Source: an uncultured Rhodopila sp.
Lineage (GTDB): Bacteria; Pseudomonadota; Alphaproteobacteria; Acetobacterales; Acetobacteraceae
Length of the DNA stretch: 64,000 nucleotides
Assembly (NCBI RefSeq): GCF_903915725.1
Contig: NZ_CAIWTY010000064.1
Coordinates: forward strand, 26,614-90,613
Direction of reading: 5' to 3'
Positions within the stretch are counted from its first letter, which is position 1. Every line of letters begins with the position of its first letter. The position numbers and the translations under genes are program-made. Of this stretch, positions 9,457 through 18,688 are shown piece by piece. The notes under the pieces are model-generated. The model was not told the DNA's origin and searched no databases. It saw only the letters and a program-made list of their open reading frames with translations.

Positions 9457-10636
9457 CGGAACCTCCTGTCTGCGCAAGAACTGCCCTGGCCGAGGCGGCC
9501 CGGACCAAAAACCCGTTCGGAGCATGGGTGCGCCCGCAGAGCACGTTGCGATGGTGGCGCTCCAGCGGATGGTCGCGGGAAATGCCGGTATTGCCGGCGA
9601 TCCGCAGCGCGATGTCCACCACGCGGATGGCGTTTTCCAGCACCACATGGCGGATCTGCGCAGGTGCGTTGCCGCCGTCCCGCCCGTCATCCGCATCGCG
9701 CGCCACGGACTCCAGCAGCCGATCCCCGGCCTCCAGCAGGATTTCGATTTCGCCGAGCTGGTCCTGAATCAGCGGCAGCGAAGCCAGCGGCGCCCGCAGC
9801 GATCCCGGCGTAAACCGCGCAGCGAAAGCCAGCACCTCGTCGCGCGCCGCCCGGGCGATGCCGTGGTAGACCGAGCCAATTAGCACCATGAACCAAGCCC
9901 ATTGCTGCGGATCGAAGCGGCGGCCCGCGCTGGCGGGTGCCAGGTCGAGCACCCAGCCCTCCGGCACCAAGACATCCTCGAAGACGATGTCGTGGCTGTT
10001 GGTGGCGCGCATGCCGGTGGTGTTCCACCCTGCCTCGATGCGCGTCCCCGGCGACTTGTCGCCGATGACGAACGACCCGAGGCGCGGTTCGGCTTCGTCG
10101 GTGACCGCCAGGACCAGGTACCAGTGCAGCAACGCGCCCCCGGTCGCGTAGCGCTTGTGCCCGGTGACCCGCCAGCCCTCGGGCGTTTTCCGCGCCAGCG
10201 TGCGCGGCAGGGTGCCGTAGGAGGGCGATCCCGCTTCCGGTTCGACCTGCAACGCGTTGATCAGGGCCGGCCCCTGCCGCCCCGACGCAAGAACCGCCCG
10301 GGCGAGGTCCACCGGCCAGCGCCTCCCCAGCCTGATCGAGGCCAGATTAACGTAGTGCATCGACAGGATCAGTGCGGTGGAAGGCTCGCCACGGGCGATC
10401 TCCGCGATGATCTTTTGCGCCACGACCAAAGCAGCGCCAGCCACGCCATCGGCCGCAGCGGAAACGAGGTTCACCAGACCTTCGGCATGCAGTGCGGCGA
10501 AATTGGCCGCCGGATACGCGCCGGTGGCGTCCAACTCGCCCGCGGTCGCCGCGAACCCGTCGGCGAGGCGCCGGGCGCGGGCGAGCCAATCGCCGGGTTC
10601 CCCCGCGGGGATTGCAAGCCGGGCCGAGGCGCTCAT
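9446..10636 (-). CDS. DszC-like FMNH2-dependent monooxygenase (acyl-CoA dehydrogenase fold)
   Basis: 396 residues from the ATG at 10636; in-frame codons upstream read Arg/Pro-rich, unconserved sequence and were left out. The acyl-CoA dehydrogenase fold is shown by GWRVTGHKRYATGGALLHWY in the beta domain and NTGISRDHPLERHHRNVLCG near the C-terminus. The latter is the form seen in DszC-type sulfur oxygenases, not in CoA-ester dehydrogenases. It is the first gene of a two-gene minus-strand operon with the DszB-like desulfinase. The pair can be read as oxygenation followed by desulfination, releasing sulfite. The DszA step could be supplied by one of the DszA-like genes in the window. Confidence 0.8.
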   Translation of the reverse strand: MSASARLAIPAGEPGDWLARARRLADGFAATAGELDATGAYPAANFAALHAEGLVNLVSAAADGVAGAALVVAQKIIAEIARGEPSTALILSMHYVNLASIRLGRRWPVDLARAVLASGRQGPALINALQVEPEAGSPSYGTLPRTLARKTPEGWRVTGHKRYATGGALLHWYLVLAVTDEAEPRLGSFVIGDKSPGTRIEAGWNTTGMRATNSHDIVFEDVLVPEGWVLDLAPASAGRRFDPQQWAWFMVLIGSVYHGIARAARDEVLAFAARFTPGSLRAPLASLPLIQDQLGEIEILLEAGDRLLESVARDADDGRDGGNAPAQIRHVVLENAIRVVDIALRIAGNTGISRDHPLERHHRNVLCGRTHAPNGFLVRAASARAVLAQTGGSDAV

Positions 10637-10897
10637 GCGGCGGCGGGCCAGTCGCGACGGGAAAGGCGGGCGGGGGAAACCAGCATCGCTCTGACTCCGG
10701 AACCTGACAGCGCAACCAACCTGACGCACGCGTTGAATATGTCAATATACATTCATCCGTCAGGATTGGCGCCGATGCGGCGTGGCGTCCAACTCTTTCC
10801 ACGGCCGTGCTACGTATGTAAGGTGATGGACGACCGACCGCGGTACCGCGTTTGCATGGACAATCGTCGGGACATCAACGCCCTGTAGGAGAAGCGG
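10637..10897 (+). other. Divergent intergenic region between DszC-like and luciferase-type genes
   Basis: About 260 bp without a gene separate the two divergent transcription units, so both promoters must lie here. AT-rich spots occur near 10733-10755 (TTGAATATGTCAATATAC), but I could not find a convincing -35/-10 pair on either strand. Confidence 0.35.
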
Positions 10898-11914
10898 ATG
10901 AAACTCGGCCTGTTTCTGTTCCCCGAATCGCGCGATCCGGCGGCGGACGACCGCGTCATCGACGAGTCGGTCCAGGAAGCCAGGCTCGCCGAGGCGGAAG
11001 GCATGGATGCGGTGTTCCTCGTCGAGCACCATTTCGACGGCAATTGCGCCTATGTCGACCCGGTGACGTTCGCCGCCGCCCTCGCCATCGCCACCAGCCG
11101 CATCTCCATCGGCTTTGCCGTGCTGAAGACATCGCTCTATCACCCGATCCGCATGGCCGAGCAGATCTCGCTGGTCGATAACCTGAGTAAAGGTCGTCTG
11201 ATCGTCGGCCTCGGCCGCGGCAGCCTGGTGAATTTGCACGAATACAGCGGATACCAGATCGACCCCGACAGCGCGCAGGAACGCTTCGAGGAGATCGAGG
11301 CAATCCTGCTGAAGTGCTGGAACAATGAACAGGTCCGCCACACCGGGAAATACTGGAACTTCGAAATCCCGATGCTGCGGCCGCGGCCCTATACCAAGCC
11401 GTATCCGCCAATCCTGCGCAGCGTGGCGTCCGAGGCGTCGCTCGCCGCCCAGGCCCGCCAGGGGCGCCCCGTGCTGATGGCAGCGGCGACCGCGGCCGGA
11501 GCTGCGCGGAACGTCGAGATCTATCGCAACGCCGCGCGCGAAGCGGGTTTCTCCGACACCGCGATCGAGCACGCCCTCTCGCAGTGCTGGGTCGCCCGCA
11601 CCGTCATCCTGGCCCCAACGGACCTCGAAGCGATCGAGATCGGCTTGCCGTATTTCCGTCAGATGCAGACGTATCGCGCCGCCCAGAGCACCGCTTTCGA
11701 GGCGATGGTCGCCAAGGCGAACAACCAGCCGGGCCTGCCGGTGCTCTGCGGATCGCCCGAAACCGTGCTGGAGGATTTCACCAGCCTGGCGAAGACCGGC
11801 GTCGGCGGCGTCATCATCCGCTTCCGCTCCGGCCCGATGCCGGCCGCGTTCTCCTCCCGCGCGCTGAAACTGTTCATGCAGGAGATCGCACCGCAGGTCC
11901 GCGCGGCGTCCTGA
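10898..11914 (+). CDS. Luciferase-like FMNH2-dependent monooxygenase (LLM family)
   Basis: 338 residues with an ATG at 10898 and AGGAG a few bases upstream. MKLGLFLFPESRDP, then GMDAVFLVEHHFDGN and SKGRLIVGLGRGS, are signatures of the bacterial-luciferase-like TIM barrel of the LuxA type, shorter than the 440-residue DszA/NtaA branch seen elsewhere here. C-terminal GSPETVLEDFTSL is the family's conserved closing helix region. It is divergent from the DszB/DszC pair and precedes an SsuABC-type transporter, fitting a role in oxidising an imported organosulfur compound. The flavin reductase partner is not in the window. Confidence 0.85.
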   Translation: MKLGLFLFPESRDPAADDRVIDESVQEARLAEAEGMDAVFLVEHHFDGNCAYVDPVTFAAALAIATSRISIGFAVLKTSLYHPIRMAEQISLVDNLSKGRLIVGLGRGSLVNLHEYSGYQIDPDSAQERFEEIEAILLKCWNNEQVRHTGKYWNFEIPMLRPRPYTKPYPPILRSVASEASLAAQARQGRPVLMAAATAAGAARNVEIYRNAAREAGFSDTAIEHALSQCWVARTVILAPTDLEAIEIGLPYFRQMQTYRAAQSTAFEAMVAKANNQPGLPVLCGSPETVLEDFTSLAKTGVGGVIIRFRSGPMPAAFSSRALKLFMQEIAPQVRAAS

Positions 11915-11957
11915 CATGCGGATCGTGGTTCCCTCCGAATAACGCCTTGTCCGCGTG

Positions 11958-12860
11958 ATGTCCCCAATATACGGTCCAACCTGCTATTCCAGCCATGAGG
12001 TCGCATTGGGCAGCGCTCTGACATCAACCTTGCCGGCAAGCGCGGCATCCGAACCGGAGGCGGTGGTTCCGCCGCAACACGCCGCCAATCCCCGGATGGT
12101 CGCGCTGCTCTCCTGGCTCGCCCCGGTCCTGCTGCTGCTGGTCTGGGAGGCCGCGGCGCAACTCGGCCGCATCCCGCCGCATCTGCTGCCCGCCCCGAGC
12201 AAGGTCGCGCGCACCGCGTTCCACCTGGCGGTGCATGGCAGCCTGCTGCACGACCTCGGGATCAGCCTGCTGCGCGCGGCGGCCGGTTTCGCCATCGGCG
12301 GCTCCATCGGCTTCGCGCTCGGCACTGCCGTCGGCTTCTCCCGCATTGCCGAGGCGCTGATCGACCGCTCGGTGCAGATGATCCGCGCCATCCCGTTTCT
12401 CGCACTGCTGCCGCTGGTGATCGTCTGGCTCGGCGTCGGCGAGGCGGAAAAGATCTTCCTCGTGGCGCTCGGCGTCACCTTCCCGATCTACATCAACACC
12501 ACGCTGGGGATCAGGCAGGTCGATCCCAAGCTGCTGGAGCTGGGCCGCGTGCAGGGGTTGGGCACCGCGGCGATGATCCGCCGCATCGTCCTGCCCGGCG
12601 CGCTGCCCTCGGTGCTGACCGGGGTCCGTTACGCCCTCGCCACGGCCTGGCTGGCCCTTGTCGTTGCTGAAACGATTGGCGCGGACGCGGGCATCGGATT
12701 CCTGGCCATGGATGCGCGGGAGTTTCTCCGCACCGACGTGATCTTCCTGACGATCCTGATCTACGCCCTGATTGGCGTTTCCGCCGACTGGGTCGCCCGC
12801 CGGCTGGAGCGCCGTCTGTTGGCGTGGCACCCGAATTTCGCCAGCCCGGGCGGCCGATGA
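11958..12860 (+). CDS. ABC transporter permease, SsuC/TauC type
   Basis: About 300 residues with multiple hydrophobic helices (MVALLSWLAPVLLLLVWEA, AIPFLALLPLVIVWLGVGE) and the EAA loop region typical of SsuC/TauC permeases for sulfonates, taurine or nitrate. The start is uncertain: ATG 11958 is used, but the first 40 residues are poorly conserved and a start closer to 12094 is possible. Its stop overlaps the ATPase start as ATGA. Confidence 0.85.
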   Translation: MSPIYGPTCYSSHEVALGSALTSTLPASAASEPEAVVPPQHAANPRMVALLSWLAPVLLLLVWEAAAQLGRIPPHLLPAPSKVARTAFHLAVHGSLLHDLGISLLRAAAGFAIGGSIGFALGTAVGFSRIAEALIDRSVQMIRAIPFLALLPLVIVWLGVGEAEKIFLVALGVTFPIYINTTLGIRQVDPKLLELGRVQGLGTAAMIRRIVLPGALPSVLTGVRYALATAWLALVVAETIGADAGIGFLAMDAREFLRTDVIFLTILIYALIGVSADWVARRLERRLLAWHPNFASPGGR

Positions 12861-13546
12861 GCGCCCTTCCTCCCGCTGTCAGAGTGGTCAACCTGGTCCG
12901 CCGCTACGGCGGGCGCACCGTGCTGAACGATTTGAACCTGCGCATCGAGCGCGGCGAGTTCGTCGTTCTGCTGGGCGAAAGCGGCTGCGGCAAGACCACG
13001 CTGCTGCGCGCTTTGGCCGGGCTGGATCATGTCCAGGGCGGCCGGATCGAAGCGCCCCGCCGCCCGGCGATGGTGTTCCAGGAGCATCGCCTGCTGCCAT
13101 GGGATCCACTGTGGCGCAACGTGGCACTCGGGCTTCAGGCGGCCGACGCTCGCGCCAGGGCCGAGGCTGCGTTGGCCGAAGTCGGCCTCGGCGGCCGGCT
13201 CGACGACTGGCCGCGCAACCTGTCGGGCGGCCAGGCGCAACGCGTCGCCCTGGCCCGCGCCCTGGTGCAGAAGCCCGAACTGCTGCTGCTGGACGAGCCA
13301 TTCGCCGCGCTCGACGCGCTGACCCGCATCCGCATGCACGCGCTGGTGAAACAGCTTGTCGCCCGCCATCGCCCCGCCGTGCTGCTGGTCACGCATGACG
13401 TGGACGAGGCGATCGCCCTGGCGGACCGCATCCTGGTGATGCGAGAGGGCGCCATCGCGGCGGGGTATTTTGTTTCGGATGCGCGCGACCCGCTCGCGCT
13501 GCGCCAGTCGCTGCTGGCCGAACTTGGCGTCACCACCTTTGCCTGA
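12857..13546 (+). CDS. ABC transporter ATP-binding protein, SsuB/TauB type
   Basis: 229 residues. It has Walker A GESGCGKTT, signature LSGGQAQRVALARAL, Walker B LLLLDEPFAALD and the switch His in VTHDVDEA. The ATG lies in an ATGA overlap with the permease stop, indicating coupled translation. The Q-loop segment MVFQEHRLLPW matches the SsuB/TauB branch, which energises sulfonate-type uptake. Confidence 0.9.
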   Translation: MSALPPAVRVVNLVRRYGGRTVLNDLNLRIERGEFVVLLGESGCGKTTLLRALAGLDHVQGGRIEAPRRPAMVFQEHRLLPWDPLWRNVALGLQAADARARAEAALAEVGLGGRLDDWPRNLSGGQAQRVALARALVQKPELLLLDEPFAALDALTRIRMHALVKQLVARHRPAVLLVTHDVDEAIALADRILVMREGAIAAGYFVSDARDPLALRQSLLAELGVTTFA

Positions 13547-13559
13547 CGAGGACATTACG

Positions 13560-14522
13560 ATGGCTCCCATTCCGCGCCGCCGTTTGCTGCAATATTCGTT
13601 CCCCGCGCTGGCCGCGTCCGGGCGCGCCCGGGGCCGGACGACCGACACGGTGCGCCTGACCTGGGGCTACGGCGGCCTGACGCTGATCGCCAAGGAGCGC
13701 GGCGTGTTTGAGCAGCACCTGGCGCAGCAGGGCATCAAGGTGGAGTGGCTCGGACCGTTCCCCAACCACGCGCCCACGCTTCAGGCGGTGGCCGGCGGGA
13801 GCGCGGATTTCAGTTTCGGTGGCAGCACAACCCCGGCGCTGGCCGCGCTGATCGCCGGTGCGCCGTTGGTGTTTGCTGAATTTGTCAACTATGAGCCGCG
13901 GACGACAGCGATCATCGCGCTGGATGGATCCGGCATCAATACGGTCGAGGACCTGGCCGGGAAATCGGTGGCGGTCAACCGCTCCGGCCTGGGCGAATTC
14001 CTGCTGGTGGCGGCGCTGGAGAAACACAAGGTCGACCGGTCGAAAGTCCGCTTCGTCTATCTCAATCCGCCGGACGCGGCGCCCGCTTTGGGTTCGGGCA
14101 AGGTGGATGCCTGGGCGATGTGGAGCCCGGGTGTCGACATCGCCCGCCGGCAATACAACGCGCACGACATTTTCGTCGAGCAACGCGACCTGGATTTTCA
14201 GATCGACTTCACATCCTATCTGGTGCCGCGCAGCTTTGCCCGGGACAATCCCGATCTTGTCCGGGCGGTGATTGCCGCGCTCCGGCAGGAAGCCGCGTGG
14301 TCCGACGAACACCCGCTGGACTCCGAGATCATAGCCCAGCGCAAGGCCAACTACAGCGACGAAATCCGCGACTACTTCGTGACCCTGCACCGGCGGTACA
14401 CGTTCTATGAACCGAACGACAAGGCGTTCGTCGCCCGGCTGCAATCGGCGGCCGACTGGCTGACGGAGCGGAAGGTGCTTCCGGAGCAGGTGACGGTCGC
14501 CGAGTATCTCGCACCGGCTTGA
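13560..14522 (+). CDS. ABC transporter substrate-binding protein, SsuA/TauA type
   Basis: 320 residues from the ATG at 13560, preceded by a GAGGA ribosome site. The start MAPIPRRRLLQYSFPALAAS is a Tat-like signal. Mature features are TVRLTWGYGGLTLIAKERG, LAGKSVAVNRSG and KVDAWAMWSPGVDIA, typical of SsuA family proteins that bind aliphatic sulfonates. As third gene after permease and ATPase it completes an Ssu-type transporter. The specificity is unknown. Confidence 0.88.
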   Translation: MAPIPRRRLLQYSFPALAASGRARGRTTDTVRLTWGYGGLTLIAKERGVFEQHLAQQGIKVEWLGPFPNHAPTLQAVAGGSADFSFGGSTTPALAALIAGAPLVFAEFVNYEPRTTAIIALDGSGINTVEDLAGKSVAVNRSGLGEFLLVAALEKHKVDRSKVRFVYLNPPDAAPALGSGKVDAWAMWSPGVDIARRQYNAHDIFVEQRDLDFQIDFTSYLVPRSFARDNPDLVRAVIAALRQEAAWSDEHPLDSEIIAQRKANYSDEIRDYFVTLHRRYTFYEPNDKAFVARLQSAADWLTERKVLPEQVTVAEYLAPA

Positions 14523-14611
14523 CGCCGATCGGGTGCGCGGCACCGGTTCGGGATCTTTGCCCCGCCGCCCGCGGACCCTAATTCCACGTCCTTTCATGTC
14601 ACTTTCCTTAT

Positions 14612-14639
14612 TTGACGTACCACGCGGGTATGATATTGT
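14612..14639 (+). promoter_or_regulatory. Candidate sigma-70 promoter for the 14741 operon
   Basis: TTGACG at 14612-14617 and TATTGT at 14634-14639 are separated by 16 bp, about 100 bp upstream of the monooxygenase ATG. The -35 matches 5 of 6 consensus bases and the -10 4 of 6. Start of a new unit after the SsuABC genes is also suggested by the 217 bp gap. Confidence 0.4.
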
Positions 14640-14740
14640 CTCGCCAGATGCGGATGTAAATCGAGTGCGCCAGGCCGACCCGCCGGCGCCGCCGGGCAGG
14701 TCATGTCTTTTGACGTCAACAGTTGCAGGGGTGACCTTTC

Positions 14741-16084
14741 ATGAGCACGCCGGGAAAGCTTCACCTCAACATCAACATTCTCAGTTCGGGCTTTCACGGC
14801 GCCTCGTGGCGATCAGCCACCGGCGTTCCCGACGCGTTCATTTCCGTCGATCACTACGTCAGGACCGCGAAAATCGCCGAGCGGGGCGCGTTCGACGCCG
14901 TGTTTCTCGCCGACACGCCGTCGGTGACGGATCAGCCCGGTTACCGGCCGTTCCTGGCGCTGGAACCCACCATCGTGCTCGCCACCATCGCCGCTCACAC
15001 CACGCATATCGGCCTGATCGGCACCGCATCCTCGACTTTCAACGACCCGTATAATCTTGCCCGGCGCTTCGCCTCGCTCGACCTGGCCAGCCATGGCCGC
15101 GTCGGCTGGAACGTGGTGACCACCGCCGATGGCGGTGCCGCAAAGAATTTCGGCCTCGATACTGTCGTCGGCCACGCCGATCGGCATGAGCGGGCGAGCG
15201 AATTTACCCGGGTGGTGAAGGCGCTGTGGGACAGTTGGGAAGACGGCGCCCTGATCGCCGACAAATCGACCGGCCGTTTTCTCGATCTCCATCGGCTGCA
15301 CGCCATCGACCATGCCGGCAAGCATTACCGGGTGCGCGGCCCGCTCAACGTGCCGGCATCACCGCGCCAGGGGCGGCCGGTGTTGATCCAGGCCGGCGGT
15401 TCGGGTGATGGCAGAAATCTCGCGGCCGAGCACGCGGAGGCGATTTTCTCCGTCGCCCACACCAAGGAGGACGGCATCGCCTTCGCCGCCGACGTGCGCG
15501 CCCGTGCCGCCCGCTTCGGCCGCGGGCCGGATGACATCGTCTTCCTGCCTGGCCTCGCCACGATCCTCGGGGCCACCGAGGCGGACGCGAAGCGGCGCGA
15601 GGAAGAGTTGTGGGATTTGCTGCCGATCGACTACGCGCTCTCGCGCCTGGCCGGCACGCTGCAGATCGATCGGGAGCGGCTGGAACTGGATCAGCCCTTG
15701 CCGGACGACATCGCGATTCCGGTTGACGGCATGCAGACTTTCTCGAAAGCGAGCCTGGATACGGCGCGCCGCGAACGGCTGACCGTGCGCCAGTTGCTGC
15801 GCAAACTCGGCGGCAGCACCGGCCATCGGCTGATCGTCGGCACGCCGGAACAGATCGCCGATGACATTGCGGAATGGTTCGCCGCCGGCGCCGCCGACGG
15901 GTTCAACCTGATGCCGGACGTGCTGCCCGACGGCCTCGAAACGTTCGTCGACCACGTGGTGCCGCTGCTGCGCCGCAAGGGGATTTTCCGCGAAGCCTAC
16001 GAGGCGGCGACGTTGCGGGAGCATTTCGGCCTGGCCCGCCCGGTCAACCAGTTCTCGGCCGCGCGCGCCGCCGCCGCTGAATAG
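14741..16084 (+). CDS. NtaA/SnaA/DszA-type FMN-dependent monooxygenase
   Basis: 447 residues. KLHLNINILSSGFHGASW, RGAFDAVFLADTPS, SHGRVGWNVVTTADGGAAKN and GLARP near the end define the long-form flavin monooxygenases (nitrilotriacetate, pristinamycin and dibenzothiophene sulfone monooxygenases). These use FMNH2 from a separate reductase to cleave C-N or C-S bonds. It is the first gene of a run that continues with a complete Dpp-type transporter and a second monooxygenase, arguing for an imported organosulfur substrate. Confidence 0.88.
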   Translation: MSTPGKLHLNINILSSGFHGASWRSATGVPDAFISVDHYVRTAKIAERGAFDAVFLADTPSVTDQPGYRPFLALEPTIVLATIAAHTTHIGLIGTASSTFNDPYNLARRFASLDLASHGRVGWNVVTTADGGAAKNFGLDTVVGHADRHERASEFTRVVKALWDSWEDGALIADKSTGRFLDLHRLHAIDHAGKHYRVRGPLNVPASPRQGRPVLIQAGGSGDGRNLAAEHAEAIFSVAHTKEDGIAFAADVRARAARFGRGPDDIVFLPGLATILGATEADAKRREEELWDLLPIDYALSRLAGTLQIDRERLELDQPLPDDIAIPVDGMQTFSKASLDTARRERLTVRQLLRKLGGSTGHRLIVGTPEQIADDIAEWFAAGAADGFNLMPDVLPDGLETFVDHVVPLLRRKGIFREAYEAATLREHFGLARPVNQFSAARAAAAE

Positions 16085-16094
16085 GAGTTTGCGC

Positions 16095-17708
16095 ATGACC
16101 GGAATTGGCTCAAAAACGATACTGGGTCTCGCGGCGGCCGCGGCGCTCAGCCTGGGCACCGCCCGGGCGGAACCACCGCATGGCGGCATCATTCGCTACG
16201 GCCACGAGCAGGAGCCGCCCTGCCTGTATGCCGGCTGGGTGCAGGCCGGCTACATTCAGCGCCAATACGCCGACAATCTGGTCGCCCGCGACCACGACGG
16301 CCGGATCGTCCCGTGGCTCGCGACCGAATGGACCGTTTCGCCTGACAACAAGACCTACATCTTCAAGATCAAGCCGGACGTGAAGTTCACCGACGGCACC
16401 GTGCTCGATGCCGATGCCATCGTCTACAACTTCAATCACTGGTTTTCCGACGATCCCGACAAGATCAACCGCAATGCCAAGCTGTATGTGTATGAATATA
16501 TCAGCTCGGTCACCGCATCCGATAAGCTGACCCTGAAGATCGAACTCAGCCGCCCGTATCAGCCGCTGCTGACCGTTCTGAGCACGTATTTCTTCGGCAT
16601 CCTCTCGCCCACCGCGCTGGACAAGGGCCCGCAGGCGGTGTGCGAAAAGCCGGTGGGGTCCGGCCCGTTCTACGTCGAGCAATGGAACCGCGGTCAAAAT
16701 GTTATCCTGAAGCGCAACCCGAACTACAATTCGGCACCGGCCACCGCGCATCACCAGGGTCCGGCTTATGTGGACGGCATCGTCTGGAAGTTCCTGAAGG
16801 ACGATACGGTGCGCTACGGCTCCCTGGTTTCCGGCGGATCGGACGCGATCTACGACATTCCCGCTGTGGACTGGGACGAGGCCAGGTCGCGCTACAGTGT
16901 TATCCAGGACATCACCGGCGGCACGCCGACGCGCCTGCAGCTCAACACCGCCTTCGCTCCGTTCGACGACGTCAGGGTGCGCCAGGCTTTTGCGTATGTT
17001 TCCGACAGGCGCAAGGCGGTGGACGTCTCGTTCCACGGCTCAACCCCCTATAACGGCAACGGGGCGCTCAGCCTCTCGACGCCGGAGGCGCTGAAGGACC
17101 TGGCTGCGAGCTATCCGTATGATCCGGCTGCCGCGAACGGCCTGCTGGATCAGGCGGGCTGGACCGGACGCACCGGCGACGGCATCCGCACCAAGGGCGG
17201 CCAGCCGCTCATGGTGCGCATACTCTATGCGGCCGGCGCGCTGATCAATTCGGACGGAATCCAGGTGCTGCAAATCCTGCAGGACCAGGCGCGGGACGCC
17301 GGCTTCGACGTGGTGCTGAAACCCATCCCGCAGGCCGACTGGTTCGCCGGCAAGGGCCGCGGCCCCACCGATTACGACGCCCAGCCGGCCTACTGGGTCG
17401 CCTCATCAGCCGAAATCCTGAAGATTTCCTGGCGGCCGGATCAGCGCGGCGTGGTCAACCCGAACAATGCCTCGCGCTTCCAGCCGCCGGAACTGTGGGC
17501 GAAGATCGAGGAGGCCGATCGGACGTTCGACGATGCAAGGCGGCTGGCGCTGTACCAGGGCGCCCAGCGCATCATCGTCGATAATGCCGCGGTTGTCGGC
17601 CTGTTCCCGCTGACCGTCTCGATCGCCAGCCAGCCGAAGCTGAAGGACATCTGGATTTCCAGCCCGGTCAGTGAGCCGGTGTTCCACGACGCGTATTTCG
17701 ATCGATGA
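16095..17708 (+). CDS. ABC transporter substrate-binding protein, family 5
   Basis: 537 residues from the ATG at 16095, with a TAGGAG site about 7 bases upstream. The N-terminal signal peptide (TILGLAAAAALSLGTARA) points to Sec export. Family 5 features include YADNLVARDHDG, LATEWTVSPDNKTY and GSGPFYVEQWNRGQN. The stop overlaps the next permease start (ATGA). It heads a Dpp-type transporter sandwiched between two DszA/NtaA-type monooxygenases. Confidence 0.9.
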   Translation: MTGIGSKTILGLAAAAALSLGTARAEPPHGGIIRYGHEQEPPCLYAGWVQAGYIQRQYADNLVARDHDGRIVPWLATEWTVSPDNKTYIFKIKPDVKFTDGTVLDADAIVYNFNHWFSDDPDKINRNAKLYVYEYISSVTASDKLTLKIELSRPYQPLLTVLSTYFFGILSPTALDKGPQAVCEKPVGSGPFYVEQWNRGQNVILKRNPNYNSAPATAHHQGPAYVDGIVWKFLKDDTVRYGSLVSGGSDAIYDIPAVDWDEARSRYSVIQDITGGTPTRLQLNTAFAPFDDVRVRQAFAYVSDRRKAVDVSFHGSTPYNGNGALSLSTPEALKDLAASYPYDPAAANGLLDQAGWTGRTGDGIRTKGGQPLMVRILYAAGALINSDGIQVLQILQDQARDAGFDVVLKPIPQADWFAGKGRGPTDYDAQPAYWVASSAEILKISWRPDQRGVVNPNNASRFQPPELWAKIEEADRTFDDARRLALYQGAQRIIVDNAAVVGLFPLTVSIASQPKLKDIWISSPVSEPVFHDAYFDR

Positions 17709-18688
17709 GCGAGCCCGCCATTACAGCCAGGCAAGCACCGCCATGGCGCCGCCGAACAGCCGCCGTGCTGCGGCGCCTGCTCGGCGCGGTGGCCGTGTTC
17801 TGGGCGGTGGCGACGTTCACTTTCTGCGTCCAGTCGCTGCTGCCCGGCGACCGGGCCGAGATGATGCTGAACGTGGCGTCCGGTACATTGGTGCAGGCGT
17901 CGAAGGCGGAGCTGGCGGCGGTCAACGCCCGGTACGGCTTCGACCAGCCGCTTTCCGTGCAATATTTGCGCTACATCGAAGCGTTGCCACGCGGCGACTT
18001 CGGCGTTTCGTACCAGACGCACCGTCCGGTGCGGGACATGATCGCCGAACAGATCCGGCCGACAATCCTGCTCACGGCGTCCGCCCTCGTGCTGGCCTGG
18101 GTGATCGCGATTGTGGTGACAGTAACGACCGCCGGCCGCCCCGGACGCCTGTCGCGCTTCATCGGCGGCGTCCAGGTCGCCACCGCCGTCGCCCCGCCCT
18201 ACTGGATCGGCACCATCCTGCTCGTGGTTTTCGCGGTCCGGCTGCGCCTGTTCCCGGTCGAGGGCGACAACGGGCTGCCGGGGCTGGTCCTGCCGGCGGC
18301 GGCGCTGGCGATTCCGCTCTCCGGCTTCCTCGGCCAGGTGATTCGCGAGGAATTCTCCCGTGTCCTCGAACAGCCCTTCGTCACCACGGCCCGCATGCGC
18401 GGCATGGGCGACACCGGCGTGCGGCTGCGGCACGTGCTGCGCCACGCGGCGCTGCCGGGCGTGACCCTGTCCGGCTGGGCCGTCGGCGCGCTGTTCTCGG
18501 GCGCCGCGGTGATCGAGACCGTGTTCGCCCGGCCGGGTATCGGCGGCCTGCTGGTGGCGGCAACGTCGTCCCGCGACATTCCCCTCGTCACCGGGATCAT
18601 CGTGGCTTCGGCGGGGATTTACATCCTGGCCAACCTGCTCGTCGATCTCGCCTATCCCATCATTGATCCAAGGTTGAGGGCGCGATGA
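17705..18688 (+). CDS. ABC transporter permease, DppB type
   Basis: 327 residues with about six membrane segments. Features are a first helix AVFWAVATFTFCVQSLLPGD, a following periplasmic loop (RYGFDQPLSVQYLRYI) and the DppB-type C-terminal motif VIETVFARPGIGGLL. It overlaps both the binding protein and the next permease by four bases, so the operon is tightly coupled. Confidence 0.92.
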   Translation: MSEPAITARQAPPWRRRTAAVLRRLLGAVAVFWAVATFTFCVQSLLPGDRAEMMLNVASGTLVQASKAELAAVNARYGFDQPLSVQYLRYIEALPRGDFGVSYQTHRPVRDMIAEQIRPTILLTASALVLAWVIAIVVTVTTAGRPGRLSRFIGGVQVATAVAPPYWIGTILLVVFAVRLRLFPVEGDNGLPGLVLPAAALAIPLSGFLGQVIREEFSRVLEQPFVTTARMRGMGDTGVRLRHVLRHAALPGVTLSGWAVGALFSGAAVIETVFARPGIGGLLVAATSSRDIPLVTGIIVASAGIYILANLLVDLAYPIIDPRLRAR

